From Trichopria drosophilae (taxonomy: Eukaryota > Arthropoda > Insecta > Hymenoptera > Diapriidae), in NCBI GenBank assembly GCA_030407085.1, contig CM059582.1, forward strand, positions 1,922,001 to 1,986,000: a stretch of 64,000 nt of DNA. The letters are read 5' to 3'. Each line of letters opens with the position of its first letter. Positions within the stretch are counted from its first letter, which is position 1. A program made the translations under genes and the position numbers. The notes beneath the pieces were generated by a model, which was given only the letters and a program-made list of their open reading frames with translations, made no database searches and was not told where the DNA came from. This document shows, one piece after another, positions 35,723-46,189 of the stretch.

Positions 35723-37144
35723 ATGGCGCCCGTCGGGGAAAGCCGCACTTTTGATAAGTGGAAAGAAGGTGTAAATTTTAAGTGTTGTGCAGATAAAAAT
35801 AATACGAAAATATGTGTATGCATAATTTGCAACGCAGTGCATCATAGAAGCTGTTTTCTTAGAAATTCAAACGCGATTATTGTAGATAATGTACATGTGT
35901 TGTGCTGTAGTGCTATAAATACGAAGATCAGCACAAATGACGACTTCACGAATAGCGACAAGAAAACTTTACTGGAGGTAATAACTGTTCTTAAACAAAA
36001 GCTAGTGAAAGAAGCTGATCAAAGAAACACTGAAATAGATTTGTTAAGTGAAGAAAATGCTAAACTAAAAAATAGGATAAAAAAACATAATATAACGAAT
36101 GAAAGTTTGAATGACAGGCTAAATAAAACGAATATGAGTCTGAGTGAATCCCAGTTAAACATTTCGACAGTGGATGGTGACACACAAAAAAGTCTCCAGA
36201 AAGAAAACGAGTTACTGCGGGAGTTAAATATTGAGGTAAAAGATAAAAACGTATTACTAATTGAGAAAAACGAACATTTAACGAAAGAAATTCAAAGACT
36301 CACGAAAATAAATACAGAAAATCCGGCAGTTAATTTTGCAAGCGTCGTGAACAATACAAGCAAAGCAACAATACGTAGAACTCCAGCAATAATAATAACA
36401 CCAAAACATAATCAAGAAACATCGAAAACTAAAAGTGATTTATTACAAGCATTTAATTTACAACAGACTGATATTGGAATAAATCGTTTAATTACACTAC
36501 GGAATGGAGCAGTTAAATTAAAATGCGCAAGTAATAAAGATAATGACATAGCAATTACTGAAATAAAAAAACATCTACAAAAAAATTATGATGCAAAATT
36601 GGAAGAACTGTGGAAACCCTGCCTAAAAATAGTTGGGATTGAAGAGAAGTACGATATCAACGAACTACAAGAGGAACTCTACAGACGGAACTTCAGAAAC
36701 TACGAAATTAACCCTATCGCAGTAAAATACATATCCCATGTAATCAATAAAAATACCTATACAGCTTTCTTTGAAGTTCATGGAAGTACCTATCTTGAAA
36801 TTATTAATAAATCGAAGAAATTATACGTTGGATGGCAGCTTTGTACTGTATATGACAGCCTGAATCTAAAGCGATGTCAAAAATGTTGTGGTTACGGTCA
36901 CTCTACTACAAAATGTGGAAAAAGAACTTCTTGCGGTAAATGTGCAGGAGAGCACTCAACAAAAGAGTGCACTACTACTAGTATAAAGAAATGTACAAAT
37001 TGCTGTCTAGCAAACGTAATGTATAAAACGAACAGAAATACAGATCATTACGTCTTTGAAACAGACAAATGTGCTACATACGAAGACAGGAAAAAGTTTT
37101 TAATATCAAAAACAGACTATCCTATTGGAATCCGTATTTCATAA
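35723..37144 (+). CDS. LINE ORF1, nucleic-acid-binding protein
   Basis: 473 codons from the ATG at 35723, the first ATG giving a conventional N-terminus (MAPVGESRTFDKWKEGVNFK); upstream codons in the frame are low-complexity. It binds element RNA in the retrotransposition particle. Near residues 18-55 a Cys/His pattern (CC, then CVCIICNAVHHRSC, then CC) resembles a PHD-type zinc finger. A coiled-coil-like stretch rich in Lys, Glu, Asn and Leu follows at ~80-215. The C-terminal third has CCHC-type zinc knuckles: CQKCCGYGHSTTKC, CGKCAGEHSTKEC and CTNCC. No stop or frameshift is seen. It lies 52 bp upstream of ORF2. Confidence 0.85.
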   Translation: MAPVGESRTFDKWKEGVNFKCCADKNNTKICVCIICNAVHHRSCFLRNSNAIIVDNVHVLCCSAINTKISTNDDFTNSDKKTLLEVITVLKQKLVKEADQRNTEIDLLSEENAKLKNRIKKHNITNESLNDRLNKTNMSLSESQLNISTVDGDTQKSLQKENELLRELNIEVKDKNVLLIEKNEHLTKEIQRLTKINTENPAVNFASVVNNTSKATIRRTPAIIITPKHNQETSKTKSDLLQAFNLQQTDIGINRLITLRNGAVKLKCASNKDNDIAITEIKKHLQKNYDAKLEELWKPCLKIVGIEEKYDINELQEELYRRNFRNYEINPIAVKYISHVINKNTYTAFFEVHGSTYLEIINKSKKLYVGWQLCTVYDSLNLKRCQKCCGYGHSTTKCGKRTSCGKCAGEHSTKECTTTSIKKCTNCCLANVMYKTNRNTDHYVFETDKCATYEDRKKFLISKTDYPIGIRIS

Positions 37145-37196
37145 ATCGACAAACTTAATAAGTATTTGAGTAAGTACACTTTTTAATTATACTAAG

Positions 37197-39944
37197 ATGT
37201 CTGTATATATAAATAATTTTCCAGATAAAATCATAAATACGAAAGAAATATGCTTCCAAGATATTAAAGCTTTAATTAAACCAGATATTCCCAAATTCTC
37301 AATTTGTCACTTAAATATCCGAAGCCTGGACAAACATTTTGAGGAACTCGAGATCTTGGTTCGGACACAACTTCATATCATAGATGTAATAGTATGTTCA
37401 GAAACTTGGATAATAAAAAATTTGTCATGCTTTACACTACCTGGTTACACTGCCTATTATAATAATAGTCAAAGAAACAAAAGTGACGGTATAATTGTTT
37501 ATATCCGGAACGACTTAAAACACAGCACTAAAATTGTCAACTTAAATTCTACTACGCTATTAGAAATTGACATTCACCTTCCCACAATAGAAACACTTCG
37601 AATAACTGCAATTTATAGATCGCCCAGTACTGATGCAAGTGCATTCTCATCTGATCTGTATAACTATCTAAGAGATGTAAAACAGGAGCATATAGTCATT
37701 GGTGACATAAATATCGACGTAAGCAAGTTTAATAACATCACAGAAAATTATCTAAATACACTATACGAAGCCGGATTTATACAAACAATTAACACATACA
37801 CAAGAATCTTTAGAAACTCATCCTCAATAATTGATCATTTATTTATTAAAACTGAATTTGATATAGCTAACTTAACTGCAGCAATAATTAACAACACTAT
37901 CAAGGACCATTTTCCTATTCTGCTTAATATAAATCTAAGCAACGAAAAATCATCAAGAGAAATTGAAAACCACGATATGGAGTCACACCTTAATTATAAA
38001 AAACTATACAAGCTTGCAGCAAAAACCGATTGGAAACAAATTACCTGTAATACAGATGTGGAGAACTGTGCAACGACTTTTACAAATATAATCAGCAACC
38101 TTATAATTCAATCAACATGTATCCTTCGTAAATCTAAATCAAGAAAAAAAGATTGGGTAACAAAGGACCTTATCAACTCTATCAAACAACGGGACTTCCT
38201 TTATCGAAAAGCTATGACCTCTAAACATCCAGACCATTATAAAAGGTTCAAAAGTTTTCGAAATGAACTAAGCAACAAGATATTGAAAACGAAGCGTGAT
38301 TATTATAAGCAACTTGTAGTAAGGAACGGCAACAATCCTAAACGCATGTGGAACATCGTAAACGACATCATCCATAATAAATCCAAACCAACGTTACAAC
38401 TTCCTCATAGGGTCTGCTCAGACGATGGAGAAGATATAGACAACCCAAAGGATATTGCTAACGAATTTAATCACTTCTTCGTAAACATTGGTGAAAAACT
38501 TGCGGCACAAATTTCAGGGGACATCGAGGGAACGTCAACTAGAACACCAATTGATAATTCGTTATTTTTCACACCTGTAAATACTAGAGAAATCGACTCT
38601 ATAATCGCAGGACTAAATTGTAAAAAATCACCTGGCTCGGACAATATTCCAGCAACTGTCTTAAAAACAATCTGTGAACATATTAAATCACCGTTGGCAT
38701 ACTTAATCAATCTTTGCTTTGAAAAAGGTATTTACCCGGACTGTTTTAAAATAGCCTCTATTATACCAATTTTTAAATCCGGAAATAAAACTAATATAAA
38801 CGATTATAGGCCAATTTCGCTAGTATCTGTTATTGCGAAAATGATAGAAACTTGTATAAAAAACAGGCTCATGAACTTCATCAACAAACATAATATCATA
38901 AATCCTTGCCAATTTGGTTTCCAAGAAGGAAAATCGACGACTGACCCGTTAGCACTATTGACAAAAACAGTGTATTCAGCACTTGATTCGGGTACTCCAA
39001 TAATCGCGATATTCATTGATCTTGCAAAGGCATTCGACACTTTAGATCATAAGATTATTTTAAAGAAATTATACAGTTATGGAATCAGAGGGGTGGCATT
39101 GAAGCTATTTACAAGTTACTTAGAACATAGAAAGCAAACAGTACGTCTAGGGAACGTAAAAAGTGTTCAACTTGAAATAAAACACGGGGTCCCGCAAGGT
39201 ACCATTCTTGGACCGATTTTATTTATCTTGTATATGAACGACGTATTTGAAATTAATATGAAAGGGTCAATACTATCTTTTGCAGACGATACAGTCATAA
39301 CTTTCAAGGACCAAAATTGGCCATCTCTCATAAATAACATAAAGTCTGAATTATCAAAATTGCTAAATTGGTACAGGACTAACTCGCTCACAGTAAACGA
39401 AAAGAAAACTATCTTCATTCCCTTTGGTTGCTACGAGGATAGTATCCCAAATTACTTAAGACTATCGATAGAAATCGGGAATAAAAATATTGAGATAGCT
39501 CGTGCAACAAGTACTAAGTATTTGGGAGTGTCCATCGATAGCCACCTTAGATGGGATGTACATGTAAAAAGTATCATTAAGAAACTGCGACACATCACAT
39601 ACGTTTTTTATAAGCTGCGATCCTTTTTAAACCTCAAGCAACTTTTGACAATCTATCATGCCCTCTTTCTTTCTATCGTACGTTATGGTATAATTGCATG
39701 GGGTGGTGCATATAAAAATGTAATAAACCCATTGCAGACCTTACAAAATATGGTAATAAGAGTAATGTTTTTTAAACCACGATTATTTCCATCAAGTGAG
39801 TTGCAAGAAATCTACAAAACAAACTCTCTTCTTAATATAAGAAAATTGTACTATCAATCTGCATCCATATATTGTAAATTAAATAATATCGGTGAAACTG
39901 CACATCACTTGTTATACTCGGGGGAAACGCAAATAGATTGTTAA
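37197..39944 (+). CDS. LINE ORF2, endonuclease and reverse transcriptase (C-terminal frameshift)
   Basis: 915 codons. The N-terminal APE-type endonuclease nicks target DNA: HLNIRSL near residue 34, CSETWI near 71, YRSP near 141, GDINIDV near 173, IDHLF near 219 and DHFP near 239. The RT domain follows: DYRPISLVSVIAKMIE near 540, IFIDLAKAFDTLDH near 606, HGVPQGTILGPILFILYMND near 663 and SFADD near 694. A C-terminal RYGIIAWGGAYKNV block follows. The frame stops at 39944, but the continuation (LPKRKKTIGQRALDYIGCKC, to TAG/TGA at 40135) sits in another frame, so a one-base indel near 39930 removes about 65 residues. That makes it recently inactive, or still partly active if the tail is dispensable. 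Confidence 0.9.
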   Translation: MSVYINNFPDKIINTKEICFQDIKALIKPDIPKFSICHLNIRSLDKHFEELEILVRTQLHIIDVIVCSETWIIKNLSCFTLPGYTAYYNNSQRNKSDGIIVYIRNDLKHSTKIVNLNSTTLLEIDIHLPTIETLRITAIYRSPSTDASAFSSDLYNYLRDVKQEHIVIGDINIDVSKFNNITENYLNTLYEAGFIQTINTYTRIFRNSSSIIDHLFIKTEFDIANLTAAIINNTIKDHFPILLNINLSNEKSSREIENHDMESHLNYKKLYKLAAKTDWKQITCNTDVENCATTFTNIISNLIIQSTCILRKSKSRKKDWVTKDLINSIKQRDFLYRKAMTSKHPDHYKRFKSFRNELSNKILKTKRDYYKQLVVRNGNNPKRMWNIVNDIIHNKSKPTLQLPHRVCSDDGEDIDNPKDIANEFNHFFVNIGEKLAAQISGDIEGTSTRTPIDNSLFFTPVNTREIDSIIAGLNCKKSPGSDNIPATVLKTICEHIKSPLAYLINLCFEKGIYPDCFKIASIIPIFKSGNKTNINDYRPISLVSVIAKMIETCIKNRLMNFINKHNIINPCQFGFQEGKSTTDPLALLTKTVYSALDSGTPIIAIFIDLAKAFDTLDHKIILKKLYSYGIRGVALKLFTSYLEHRKQTVRLGNVKSVQLEIKHGVPQGTILGPILFILYMNDVFEINMKGSILSFADDTVITFKDQNWPSLINNIKSELSKLLNWYRTNSLTVNEKKTIFIPFGCYEDSIPNYLRLSIEIGNKNIEIARATSTKYLGVSIDSHLRWDVHVKSIIKKLRHITYVFYKLRSFLNLKQLLTIYHALFLSIVRYGIIAWGGAYKNVINPLQTLQNMVIRVMFFKPRLFPSSELQEIYKTNSLLNIRKLYYQSASIYCKLNNIGETAHHLLYSGETQIDC

Positions 39945-40349
39945 TACTGCCAAAGAGGAAAAAAACTATAGGACAAAGAGCACTGGATTATATAGGTTGC
40001 AAATGTTTAAATTTAATGACAAATTCATTGCGCGCAAATCGTCGTAACACTGCTACCCTTAAGAAACATGTATGTAAATGGTTTTTATCACAAGATTCCC
40101 TCGATTTAGATAGCATCTTAGTCTCAACGAATTGAAAATATGGTGCAAATACACTTTAATACCTTCTTATCTCACGCTTTATGTATATAAATTAATTAGT
40201 CTTTCTTTTATATGTAATCATTCGTTGATTACTTTTTTTAATTTTATTTTTTATACATATATTTAGGTCGCGGACAAGTAAAATTACTACTTTTGCGTAC
40301 AAATGTAGTGGGCTAACCCCCACAACCATATGTAAAAATATACCTAAAT

Positions 40350-40775
40350 AAATATTATTATTATTATTATTTGTATCAAGCAAGGTTTAGTCATAATCCC
40401 ACACAGGACGATACAAACACATAAACAATCACAAATATACTACACATAATCGACACCGCCAACAGTTAGTCGCGGTCTATGCCCTGCCGTAGCAGGCGCA
40501 GCGCAAACATTGTCTTATTTTCATTCTAGACAATATTTACGAAACGTCGACCACGGAAAAACTATTCATGGTGTCGATGACTACCGTCTGATGTCGGTAG
40601 CAGTCCCAAATTCGTATCTTCGCCCAACAAGGTTTCCTGAATTATCCGCAATGAAAATACAGAAAAAGTTGCCGGACGGGGATTCTAACTCACGACCTAA
40701 GGAACGTTCAGTTACGAGGTGATAGTCTAACCTCTTAACCATCGTGTTCCACGGTGGAGCAGAATGTTAACATTT
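40350..40775 (-). mobile_element. tRNA-derived SINE, tail to tail with the LINE
   Basis: On the minus strand from ~40775, a tRNA-like head has TGGTTAAGAGGTTAGACT (A box) and GTTAGAATCC (a B-box variant) near 40695. The body runs down to an (AAT)n tail at ~40350-40372. That tail merges with the 3' tail of the plus-strand LINE, so the two elements meet tail to tail. At about 420 bp it is longer than the SINE at 9105-9300 and shares no obvious body sequence with it. Confidence 0.6.
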
Positions 40776-40912
40776 ACTAATTCGCGGCTTTAAAACTCTA
40801 AATTGTTGATAACGACTGTTCGTCGTTTAGTTCTAAACTGTTGGTCGGATAAAGTTATTATTGGTTCGCCATAAAGGGTCCGCTATGGCTATTTTATATA
40901 TACAGGGTCATC

Positions 40913-41649
40913 GAAAAGTATTGGACCCCCCTAATATCTTCAGTTAGAATGCACTTAGGAGAAAATGTCCAATAGCAAAGTTGTATGGTTTCAAGCGGGG
41001 AGTAAGATGATGACCTTGACTTTGACCTTGACCATGTCCTTCAAGGTCAATCTTATTTTTTTAAATAAAAACCCCTACATTTTATAGCATATTCTTATAG
41101 CTTATCTCGAGAGCTTTCCAAAACACTATAATAAAATATTTTTTTATTAAGTACTTTTTGAGTTATAAAGGTTTGAAGTTAACAATTTGTTAAGTGGTGT
41201 GCGAGTCTTGCTGAAAATATTAGGGGGATCCGATTAATGTATTTACTTTAAACCAATTAATTGGTCTCATTATTCCGCGCACAAAAGTGTTAAGGTTATG
41301 ATTACTTAAAACTAAATAATATTTTATAAGATATTCTACATTTTGTGTCAAAAAATTGTTAACTTCAAACCTTTATAACTCAAAAAGTACTTAATAAAAA
41401 AATATTTTATTATAGTGTTTTGGAAAGCTCTCGAGATAAGCTATAAGAATATGCAATAAAATGTAGGGGGTTCTATTTAAAAAAATAAGATTGACCTTGA
41501 AATGACCTTGAAGGACATGGTCAAGGTCAAAGTCAAGGTCATCATCTTACTCCCCGCTTGAAACCATACAACTTTGCTATTGGACATTTTCTCCTAAGTG
41601 CATTCTAACTGAAGATATTAGGGGGGTCCGATACTTTTCGATGACCCTG
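40913..41649. mobile_element. Foldback MITE, CAGGGTCATCGAAAAGTATT ends
   Basis: Ends CAGGGTCATCGAAAAGTATT and its reverse complement, flanked by TA at both sides. The arms of ~330 bp are near-identical in reverse, including runs of TGACCTTGACTTTGACC near 41010-41045 and 41505-41545. No coding region. It is similar in style, but not in sequence, to the CAGGGTGTACG element at 6904-7624. Confidence 0.9.
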
Positions 41650-42280
41650 TATATATATGGCTATGGAAAATTTGAAAATCTAAGGCCAGATTCATAATCA
41701 GTTACCTCAAAAACCCTCCCAAGTATGATATTTTATGACATTCGATGCGTAAAATGCTATTTTACACACTTTTGACATTTTTCGGTCACATTTTACGCAC
41801 TCAAGTGACATAAAATATCGTATGAAACATGTGCGTAAATGTTTATTCTGCGAATGTGATTGCGGCCCGAGCCGAAGGCGTACCCTTCATATTCGTAGAA
41901 TGAACTTTTACGCACTGGTTTCATAATATACTATTTAGCTGATTGTCAGTTATAAACTGTGATTCAGCGAGATAAAATTGAGTTGCTGCAGTATAACTGC
42001 CGGAACGCATATGTAAATTGCTAAAAAACAATTGAGGGCTCCAGCGGAACTTTTTCTTGCAAGCGAAGTTGGGTGCTATTTTATATTAGTGCCGGGGCGT
42101 TGGAAGCATATTTTATTCTACAATTGATCTCCTAAAAATTAATATTGTCTGGCGTCAGTTCCTAAACTGTAATAGTTTATAATATTCTGTACGTGAAGAA
42201 AAGTTTTCTATATTTCCTTATTATCTTTGTTTTTTATTTGTTTTCTTTGCAAATATGGTGAAACATATTAGAGATTTTAC
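41650..42280. repeat. Decayed palindromic sequence with GCGTAAAA/TTTTACGC words
   Basis: ATGATATTTTATGACATTCG at ~41728 is mirrored by GACATAAAATATCGTAT at ~41809, and TGCGTAAATGTTTATTCTGC by GTAGAATGAACTTTTACGCAC at ~41900. The same words appear just upstream of csw (11050-11220). No gene is seen. Confidence 0.45.
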
Positions 42281-42520
42281 TTTGAGAATCATGATATTGA
42301 ATTTTGAAACTCTATTGAGTTTTTATCCGCAATCAGCGACCCCGAAGACCCCCAAGATTTCAATTTGAAACAAGTAACTTTTTCACATTTCGGTCTGCCG
42401 CTTTGGATCCACCATATTGAATTTTGAAAATCTGATATCAGATTCGTAATCAGCGACCCCGAAAACCCCCGAGTGTCCAGTTTCATATCAATCTAGTTTT
42501 AAAATTCTGGTCCGCCATTA
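42281..42520. repeat. Dispersed ~126-bp repeat (two units)
   Basis: TATTGAATTTTGAAA followed by a segment ending AATCAGCGACCCCGAA(A/G)ACCCCC occurs twice, starting near 42288 and 42414. The same unit type recurs at 52080-52240 and 63755-63960, and single diverged pieces at 41683 and 59025. This is a satellite-like or element-derived family. Confidence 0.6.
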
Positions 42521-42840
42521 ACTGTATAAAACAACGATTCGACCACGGAATGAAGCCAGACTTGGTGATTCTTATTTTTTTTACGCTGAATTCAAATCCT
42601 GACCCAGAGTTCATTCATCACATCAGAATTATTTTATTTTTTAGGTTATAATTGTAAAAAATTGCTTTTTTATACGTATTTGCTAAATAAGTAAATAAAA
42701 CAACGATCCGATCACATAATGAAGCTGACTAGGTAATTCTTGTTTAACTTTTGGCGCACTGATTTCAAATCCCCGCACGGAATTCCTTTATCACATCAGA
42801 ATTATTGTAGATTTTAGTTTATAATTGTAAAAATTGCGTT
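42521..42840. repeat. Tandem duplication of a ~172-bp unit
   Basis: Two diverged copies, ~42530-42660 and ~42702-42835, share AAACAACGAT(T/C)CGA(C/T)CAC, AATGAAGC, GATTCAAATCC-like and ATCACATCAGAATTATT segments in the same order. Confidence 0.55.
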
Positions 42841-44900
42841 ATTTGGGCTCCAAACTCTCCTCACGAGCGTGGTTTTTATTTAAAATTTGTACAAAATTCA
42901 AAAAATATGATGACATTTATAGGCCAGCTTATGTCCAAACAGATTAGTGTGACTCGAACACAATGAGATTGTCCAGTTCGTGCTGATCGTAAGGAGGATT
43001 TGGAGTCAAAAAATACTGAGGAACTGACGAACCTCGGGGTCCTTATCCTTACACCATGCCCGTGTCGATCGTAAGGAGGGTTTAAAGACCAAATTTATAT
43101 AAATAAAACCGAGAATATTAAAAAAAACCCTGACGTATAGGATACATTCTGTCCATTGATTCGAATTCAGGAGCCCAAAATCTATAAGAATCGCCTAGTC
43201 GCGTTTCAATGTCAAACCGAAATAATTTTGTTGTGGTCCTGTGTTATTGTACTCGGAGTTTTTCAATTACAATTACTTTCGTTAAATGTAATCACAGTTT
43301 TCCCCATTACAATGACTATCGTTAATGCTAATTTAAAAAGTATCTATTACAATTGATTGAAGTAATGGTTAATGATTAATTTTAATTACAAATTTGCCCA
43401 TCCCTGGCGCGTGGTGCTGGCGCCATTGCCTTACCGTAGCCTCACATTTATTATGTATAATCTTTCGCTAATGTATTTTAGGAAAACGCTTGTGCTGCGG
43501 TAGCACAACAAATGCTTATGCTGAGGTCGTTATGCCGTCGCAAGGTAATACTGCCGTCATATAAATTGGCACCACAATTTTGCTGTTGAACCATAATATT
43601 AGACTTTGCGTTGTGATATATCATAATATAGTATTCCATCTGTCATTGGGACACCTCTGTATTTATTTATAAGTGTCTAATAACGCCAAAGCTCAGGTGG
43701 TTCGGATTCCACCTTCATAAAGTGTAGGTCCCGTCGCGATTTAGTCCCATGTGGGTTCACAAAAGTCGACTTAAAATAATATTTAAAAAAAAAACATAAT
43801 ATAGTATTAGGTAAATATTATATTTATGTCGCTTTACAGTATGTCATAATGGAATATTTCTACAATATTACAATAATTTTGGTTTACGATACCTTACAAT
43901 ACAATATTGCGGAGATCAAACTACTTGAAAAAGTTCAGCGACAGGTAAGAAACCTAACAAAGCAGGCTTTCGAAATCTAATAAGCTATGAGAATCGATTG
44001 GAAGCTCTACACACAAACGCATAGAAACATCGAAGAAGCACAGATCTTATCGCAACTTTATAGAAGTATCTAACAGAATACTGTAATGTCACCACTCCAA
44101 GATTTTTCATTATGTCGCACAGCCTTCATCTATAGGCTCACGCGTTAAAGCTATCTATAGTAATTAGATTTGCCCTTAGATAGACCGAATTTGAAAGTTT
44201 TATTCAGTCATATCTAATTTCTGTTTTTTTAGTGAAACTTATTAATTTTCCGGCGGGCCACTTTAGAACCCCTTTAAAGCCTTATAATGTATAAATTATC
44301 ATTCGCTATTTGTGTCAAAAGATCTATAGCTTAAATACGTACATACCTGATTTCTCGCAGTTTTTGAAATATTCCGTTGCCACTGATTTTCGTTCCTTAA
44401 TAGCTTTTCGACTTCATTCGACTTAATCCTTTCTGAATCCTTTTTAGCAGTAATTTTTCAACAATGTTTCAATACGCAATAAACACATGAAATATAACAT
44501 TATAGAAATATTGTAAACATTTTTTAGAAAACAAGAATCCCGGCGCAGTGCCGCCTAGTAACACATATATATGTATAGGCAGCATTATTTCCGTTGTTTA
44601 TTTACGTGACACTCCGTACCGCTCGAGACGGCTCGCTTTGTTGTCTATAATAACAGTTGGCAGGAGGTGACAGTAAAAACTCTCGTGGTTATTTACAGAA
44701 TAATAATATCAAAATGTTGTTTGCACCAAAAACTTTCTTGACTTTTCAGTTACGCAACTGTATTTTTAGTTTTTCTAAAGCAAAAATTTCGCTCGACTCC
44801 CCAAGCTCTCGAAGATAAAACATGGACAGAATAAATACTCAACGGTATGGACTAATGTCGTTTTACTAAAATGAAATTAAGATATTAATCATGTTATATA
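42841..44900. other. Intergenic stretch, mostly unrecognised
   Basis: No gene is called. GATCGTAAGGAGG occurs twice (42988 and 43068), and a GAACCCCTTTAAA end-like word at ~44268 matches the TTAA element at 57402-57634, suggesting a decayed relative. 43855-44040 contains a short LINE-like string but no firm frame. Confidence 0.35.
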
Positions 44901-45450
44901 CAGGGTGTTCCATTTGAAACAGGACGGCTGAATAACTATTCCGGAAGTGAAGAAACAAAAAATAAGTCGTAGGGTTCAAAGGGGTCGACAAAATTGTGAC
45001 TTTGAGGTCAATTTTGAGCATAATTGAAGATTACAGTATGTTTTTTCATACGGAAACCCCTAAGTTCGACTTCAGAAAAGAAAACAGCGGAAAATTTTAC
45101 GTCCGAATACGTCAACATATTAGGTCATTTAGAAATCATTTGCAGGGCAAAAAACACTTTCTATGGATTTTCACGGAAAAGCCTGAAACGAATTGTTTCT
45201 TTAGCCAAAGTTGTTAAAGTTAACGTGAAACTTTACGTTGCAACCTTGAATTCGACCATGAGAACGATAATTACTTCGATCCAGACCATAGGTCTGGCGA
45301 AGTATTGAATTTGGTCAGTTCCCGCCAAAAAATTACCCTATAGTTTTTCATCAAATGTCGACGTTTCAGGCCCTAAGGAACCCAAAGCAACAATAAAAAA
45401 ATTGGAGTCCGTTAGGTTATACGTCCGTCCGTCCGTCCGTGGGCAAAATT
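44901..45450. repeat. Single-ended CAGGGTGTTCCATTTGAAAC repeat
   Basis: Starts with TA then CAGGGTGTTCCATTTGAAAC, the same end style as the TA-flanked foldback elements, but no matching right end was found. A (GTCC)n microsatellite lies at 45426-45440. Two overlapping short frames inside are not convincing. Confidence 0.4.
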
Positions 45451-46189
45451 TTGTATACGCGATATCTCGCGATTGGCAGGACGAATTTAAAAAATACAAA
45501 CGGATTTGGGTTTCTCTTGGCCAAACTTAGATCTGATTAGTTTTTGGAGACAATGCATACTAGATTATGGGGAGGTTTAACAAAAAAACGCTCAAAAAAC
45601 ACGTTTTTCCATTTTCTAACAAAAAATACAAATCGTAGAAAAAAATGTTTCAAACAAAAAATATAGAACATCGAATTCTCTACAAAAAACGTTGCATGTA
45701 TTCATTTCTTCGTAAAATCAACGATAATGCCGTAAAAAACGGAAACTGAAGTATCCCACATATCAAAAAATTTATTTCCTGCAACCCGACCTGTCAAAAA
45801 CTTTACTAAACCGCGTTTTTTCAAGCATCAGTGTGAACAAGACGTGCTCATTTATCAGTGCTTCGGCTGACCTGCGGTCGGGGTCGAAGTTTTGAAAATG
45901 CTCATTTTCAATTTTAATATAGGGCGAATATGCCAATGAATGGACGACTACCCATGAATGGACGATTTTCTACATATTTCTATTTCTTATGAATGTATGA
46001 TGCACAACATACAACAAAATACATATTTTTATGTTTTTTGAACATTCAAAACAATATTTACAGTACTATTGATCTTCCAGTGTTTATTATTTTGTAAAAT
46101 CAAAGCAAAGTTTTAAAGCCATCCAAAACTGGTACTGAAAACGTACCATTTGATTTAAACCGTCTATTCATTGGGGTTTAGCGGATTTT
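45451..46189. other. Intergenic stretch without a gene
   Basis: Only short repeats are seen: AATGAATGGACGA occurs twice at 45934-45972. Confidence 0.35.

Larger units (their letters stand above)
35606..40375 (+). mobile_element. Near-intact non-LTR retrotransposon (LINE), ORF1 + ORF2
   Basis: Two open frames 52 bp apart, a short 3' UTR and an AAATAAAT/(ATT)n 3' tail make this the best preserved LINE in the window. A 28-bp string ending CTTGGTGTGACGGT at about 35612-35639 also occurs at 35097-35124 with one mismatch, so the 5' UTR may extend to ~35090 and contain a duplicated promoter unit. The 3' tail is shared with an opposing SINE. ORF2 has one frameshift near its end. The organisation fits the Jockey/CR1 group; the exact clade was not determined. 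Confidence 0.85.
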
